Under the pieces are notes generated by a model. The model worked only from the letters and a program-made list of their open reading frames with translations, had not been told where the DNA came from and did not search any database. Made by a program: the position numbers and the translations under genes. From the NCBI GenBank assembly GCA_020638495.1, contig JACKIN010000004.1, positions 124,001 to 188,000 on the forward strand: a DNA stretch of 64,000 nt, read 5' to 3'. Shown here piece by piece: positions 60,830 to 64,000 of the stretch. Each line of letters begins with the position of its first letter. Position 1 is the first letter of the stretch. This DNA comes from Geminicoccaceae bacterium. Its GTDB lineage: Bacteria > Pseudomonadota > Alphaproteobacteria > Geminicoccales > Geminicoccaceae.

Positions 60830-61915
60830 CTACCGCAGCTTGCCGCGGGCGGCGACCGGGAGCGTGCCGGTGATCTCGCCGCCGCGCACCGTGACCAGCT
60901 CGTCCACCATGTTGACGACGACGCAGACGTGGTTGGGGATGATGCTGACGGTCTCGCCGATGCCGGGCTTCGGGTCGCAGGCGGAGAGGTCGAGCATGCC
61001 GTGCTCCTCGGCGAAGCCCTTGATCCGGGCCTTTGGGTATTCGCGGATCAGCCCGTGGCCGTCGAGCCCGCCGCCGGTGTCGCTGGTGAGCGTCTTGGAG
61101 CCGGAATCGAGGATGCCGCGATCGGGCCCGGCGCGGCTGACGACGGTGGCGTAGACGGCGAGCGCGCAGTCCTCGAGCGTCGCATGTCCGCAGGCCATCA
61201 TCATCCGGTCGTTGAAGATCGAGGTGCCGGAGCGGTGCTCGGTGGCACCCTCGATGCGGCCGAGATTGCGGAGATTGGGCGTGCCGCCGGTCGAGACGAT
61301 GCCCGCCTCGAGGCCGTTCTCGCGCAGGCCCGCCTTCACCTCGTCCAGGAACCTTTGGCTTTCGGCCTGCCGGTCCTCGGGGGCGTAGAGCAGCAGGCCG
61401 CCGAAGCGCAGCCCGTCATGGCCGGCAATCCGCCGGGCGAGGGCGATCGCCTCGGCCGGCGTCTCGACCCCGGCGCGCTCGCGCCCGGTGTCGCATTCCA
61501 CCAGCACCTCGAGCTCGCGCCCGGCCAGCCGCGCGGCGTCGACATAGCCGTCGGCGGCGACGGGGTTGTCGCAGCACGGGCGCACCGTGACGCCGGTGCG
61601 CAGCAGCCGACCCAGCCGCTGCATCTTCTCCTCGCCGATCAGGTTGTAGCTGATCAGAATGTCGTCGAGCCCGGCTGCCGCCATCACCTCGGCCTCGCCG
61701 AGCTTCTGGCAGGTGATGCCCCTGGCGCCGCGGTCGCGCTGCAGGGCGGCTAGAACCGGCGACTTGTGGGTCTTGATGTGCGGCCGGTTCCGCAGACCGG
61801 CCACGTCGCAGGCCTGCTGCAGCCGGTCGATATTGCGCTCGACGATGTCGAGATCGATGACCACGGCCGGCGTGCCGTACTGGCGGGCGATGGCGGCGGC
61901 GAGCGGGGAAGTCAT
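60830..61915 (-). CDS. DSD1-family PLP enzyme (D-threonine aldolase/D-serine dehydratase-like)
   Basis: A 361-residue fold-type III enzyme. The N-terminal alanine-racemase-like barrel has the PLP Lys in RPHIKTHKSP (near residue 52) and the C-terminal domain has the metal pair of the family in NHVCVVVN (His-x-Cys). Members cleave D-3-hydroxyamino acids such as D-threonine or dehydrate D-serine. The ATG 61915 is preferred; GTG 61924 is possible. It lies 36 bp after the creatininase-like gene on the same strand, so the two are likely cotranscribed. Confidence 0.88.
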   Translation of the reverse strand: MTSPLAAAIARQYGTPAVVIDLDIVERNIDRLQQACDVAGLRNRPHIKTHKSPVLAALQRDRGARGITCQKLGEAEVMAAAGLDDILISYNLIGEEKMQRLGRLLRTGVTVRPCCDNPVAADGYVDAARLAGRELEVLVECDTGRERAGVETPAEAIALARRIAGHDGLRFGGLLLYAPEDRQAESQRFLDEVKAGLRENGLEAGIVSTGGTPNLRNLGRIEGATEHRSGTSIFNDRMMMACGHATLEDCALAVYATVVSRAGPDRGILDSGSKTLTSDTGGGLDGHGLIREYPKARIKGFAEEHGMLDLSACDPKPGIGETVSIIPNHVCVVVNMVDELVTVRGGEITGTLPVAARGKLR

Positions 61916-61951
61916 GTGTGGCACTCTCAGAGTTGCGTGGGACGGGTGGGA

Positions 61952-62704
61952 CTATTGTTCTTGAGCCCAGGGCTCACCGGCGGCGAGCTGCTCGGCGAGA
62001 GCCGTGGCAGCCGCTTCGAGCAGGTGCTCACCCTTCAGGGCCGTGGCGCGGCGGGCATCGCCGATGACCCCGGTGGTCGAGAGCTCGGCGAACGAGCGCC
62101 AGCGATGCAAGGGTGACGCCAGGGCCGAGCCCCGCTCCGGCATCGGCCCCGTGGCCTCGGCAAGGCGGGCGGTGTCGACGGACTCCGGACGCAGCGCCAG
62201 CATCATCGAGGTCTCGGCCTCGCCGGCATGGAGCACGCCCGGCTGGTCCTCGAGATGTGGTGCCATCGCCGCCTCGGCGAGCAGGAAATAGGTGGTGACG
62301 GCGAGCTCGAGCCCGCTGCCCAGGCTGAGCTCGGCGCTCATGGCATTGAGGGCGGTCATGTTGCCGCCATGTCCGTTGACGATCACCACCCGGCCGAAGC
62401 CGGCGCGGCGGATCGAGACGAGCAGGTCGGCAAGCAGCGCCTGGTAGGTCGAGAGCCGAAGCGTGAAGCTGCCGCCGAAGCTCATGTGGTGCTCGGCGAG
62501 CCCGACCCAGAGCGTCGGTGCCACGACACCATCGATGCGCAGCGCCACCCGGCGGCAGACCTCGGCCACCAGCAGCGCGTCGGTGCCGGTCGCCATGTGG
62601 GGGCCGTGCTGCTCGGTGGAAGCGACCGGCAGGAGCACGATGGCGCCGGCCCCGGCGCGTTCGTTCAGCGCTGCTGCCGTCAGGTGCCGCCACTCGACTT
62701 CCAT
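61952..62704 (-). CDS. Creatininase-family amidohydrolase
   Basis: A 250-residue metal-dependent amidohydrolase: STEQHGPHMATGTDALL (metal Glu/His/Asp), WVGLAEHHMSFGGSFTL, VIVNGHGGNMTALN and HAGEAETSMML, the complete metal-binding set of the family. Family members hydrolyse creatinine, N-formyl or cofactor-precursor amides; the mycofactocin maturation peptidase MftE is another branch. It is divergent from the M81 gene across 74 bp and precedes the DSD1 gene. Confidence 0.9.
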   Translation of the reverse strand: MEVEWRHLTAAALNERAGAGAIVLLPVASTEQHGPHMATGTDALLVAEVCRRVALRIDGVVAPTLWVGLAEHHMSFGGSFTLRLSTYQALLADLLVSIRRAGFGRVVIVNGHGGNMTALNAMSAELSLGSGLELAVTTYFLLAEAAMAPHLEDQPGVLHAGEAETSMMLALRPESVDTARLAEATGPMPERGSALASPLHRWRSFAELSTTGVIGDARRATALKGEHLLEAAATALAEQLAAGEPWAQEQ

Positions 62705-62778
62705 GCCCGTTCCTTCCGTTCGCGACTTGCGCCGGCGACCGAGCCGCGCGAGTTTGGACCCAACGTAGCGCCGGAACC

Positions 62779-64000
62779 ATGCTCATGCGACTCTTCACAG
62801 CCTCCCTCGCCACCGAATCGAACTCCTTCTCGCCCATTCCCACCGACCGGCGGAGCTTCGAGGAGTGCGTCTATTTCCGGCCGGGCGAGCACCCCGACCG
62901 GCCGACCCATTCCACCGCCTCCTTGTGGGTGGCGCGCAACCGCGCGGCGCAAGAGGGTTTCGAGCTGATCGAGGGCTCCTGCTTCTGGGCCGAGCCGTCG
63001 GCCCCGGTGGTCCAGGCGGATTACGAATCGATGCGCGACGAGATCCTGGCCCAGCTCGAGGCGGCCTTGCCGGTCGACGGCGTGCTGCTCGGCCTGCACG
63101 GGGCGATGCTGGCGCAGGGTTGCGACGACTGCGAGGGCGAGCTGATCGAGCGGGTCCGCGAGCTCGTGGGGCCGGCGGCGGTTATCGGCGTGGCGTTCGA
63201 CCCGCACTGCCACCTGACCGAGAAGCGGGTCAGGAACGCCAACGTCATCATCCTCTTCAAGGAGTACCCGCACACCGATTTCGTCGAGCGGGCGGAGGAG
63301 CTGGTGAGCCTCGTGACCCGCACCATCCGGGGCGAGATCCACCCCGTCATGTCGCTCTACGACTGCCGGATGGATGATCTCTTCCCGACGACCCGCGAGC
63401 CGGCCCGCTCGTTCGTGGCCAAGATGAAGGTGCACGAGGCGCGGCCCGAGATGCTCTCGGTTTCGCTGGCACATGGCTTCACGCAGGGCGACGTGGCCGA
63501 CCAGGGGGTGCGGGTGCTGGTCGTCACCGACGACGCCAAGGCCAAGGGCGATGCGCTGGCGCTCGAGCTCGGCGACGAGGTGCGGGCCCGGCGTGGCACC
63601 TGGCGACCCCCGCATTGCTCGATCGACGAGGCGATCGACCTCGCCTATGCGGCGGAAGCGGGGCCGGTCGTCGTGGCCGATCCCTCCGACAATGCCGGCG
63701 GCGGGGCGGCGTCCGACAACACCAACGTCCTCCGCAGGCTGCTGGAGCGCGGCTGCGGCGATGCGGCAATCGGCCCGTTCTGGGATCCGTTCGCCGTCGC
63801 CATCTGCCACACGAAGGAGATCGGCTCGACCTTCCCGCTACGCTTCGGCGGCAAGGCATCTGCCGCCTCCGGGGCACCGGTCGACGCCGAGGTGACGCTC
63901 ATCGGCCTGAAAAGGGACGGCTGGCAGTCCTTCGGCACGGCAAAGGTCTCGTTCGGCGATGCCGCCGGCATCCGCATCGCGACGGCCGGCGGCAGCGTCG
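62779..64000 (+). CDS. M81 family metallopeptidase (MlrC-like), partial
   Basis: The frame is open from ATG 62779 (or 62785) to the window end, about 407 residues. Family signatures are ASLATESNSFSP, VLLGLHGAML, GVAFDPHCHLTE with metal His residues, LFKEYPHTD, MLSVSLAHGF and VADPSDNAGGGAASDNT. MlrC of Sphingomonas degrades linearised microcystin; most homologues probably cleave other small peptides or amides. Its C-terminus is cut by the window. It is divergent from the creatininase-like gene and may share its promoter region. Confidence 0.9.
   Translation, partial: MLMRLFTASLATESNSFSPIPTDRRSFEECVYFRPGEHPDRPTHSTASLWVARNRAAQEGFELIEGSCFWAEPSAPVVQADYESMRDEILAQLEAALPVDGVLLGLHGAMLAQGCDDCEGELIERVRELVGPAAVIGVAFDPHCHLTEKRVRNANVIILFKEYPHTDFVERAEELVSLVTRTIRGEIHPVMSLYDCRMDDLFPTTREPARSFVAKMKVHEARPEMLSVSLAHGFTQGDVADQGVRVLVVTDDAKAKGDALALELGDEVRARRGTWRPPHCSIDEAIDLAYAAEAGPVVVADPSDNAGGGAASDNTNVLRRLLERGCGDAAIGPFWDPFAVAICHTKEIGSTFPLRFGGKASAASGAPVDAEVTLIGLKRDGWQSFGTAKVSFGDAAGIRIATAGGSV

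Overview
The window is very GC-rich DNA from an alphaproteobacterium, most likely Rhodospirillales/Geminicoccales-like. This is inferred from gene content and order: a fabD-fabG-acpP-fabF-mltG cluster followed by gmk, ksgA, surA and lptD; pepA-holC-ndk; purM-purN beside a DUF2066 gene, a CDP-alcohol phosphatidyltransferase and an Hda-like ATPase; glnB-glnA; a B12-dependent ribonucleotide reductase; and an NDUFA12-type complex I accessory subunit. Non-ATG starts (GTG, TTG, one probable CTG) and short overlaps between genes are common. No rRNA, CRISPR array or intact insertion sequence was seen; there is one tRNA (His).

Layout. 0-2 kb: end of a TRAP transporter operon (dctQ partial, dctP), four perfect 15-bp tandem repeats and a decayed ISAs1-type transposase. 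2-6.6 kb: type II fatty acid synthesis and mltG. 6.6-8.4 kb: an inserted minus-strand block (small Tat-like protein, Crp/Fnr regulator, SDR). 8.4-16.5 kb: gmk, the outer-membrane/ribosome maturation genes lptD-surA-ksgA, then pepA-holC-ndk and a flavodoxin-like gene. 16.5-23.5 kb: membrane P450, purN, purM, DUF2066, CDP-alcohol transferase, hda and anmK. 23.5-36.9 kb: accessory metabolism and transport (dimethylglycine dehydrogenase-like enzyme, Sel1/TPR protein, YcaQ-like glycosylase, sugar ABC importer, an ArsR/SRPBCC pair with clear operators, a PLP lyase, a ClpP-fold membrane protein and an RDD protein). 37-43.4 kb: MFS transporter, the glnB-glnA nitrogen operon with a sigma-54-type promoter, tRNA-His and an NMT1-type ABC importer. 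43.5-50.3 kb: SYLF protein, cNMP-FHA fusion, nrdJ with candidate NrdR boxes and an adjacent group of DnaA boxes, and NDUFA12. 50.3-60 kb: degenerate GGDEF protein, a decayed stretch with a broken methyltransferase, a dyad-repeat array and a barnase/broken-barstar pair, then Alg44/Alg8-like polysaccharide synthesis, an orphan response regulator and an ATP-grasp/alpha-E pair. 60-64 kb: an unrecognised gene and a possible catabolic group (DSD1-type PLP enzyme, creatininase-like amidohydrolase, M81 peptidase).

The most informative non-coding signals are: (i) two identical-arm palindromes framing a probably leaderless arsR promoter near 33.0 kb; (ii) a NrdR box pair and a DnaA-box group between nrdJ and the NDUFA12 gene; (iii) five TGTCGC/GCGACA dyads, mostly at 31-32 bp period, near 52.5 kb; (iv) a sigma-54-type promoter before glnB; and (v) two interlocked palindromes before the cNMP-FHA gene. 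All functions are read from sequence by recall of families; no database search was run.
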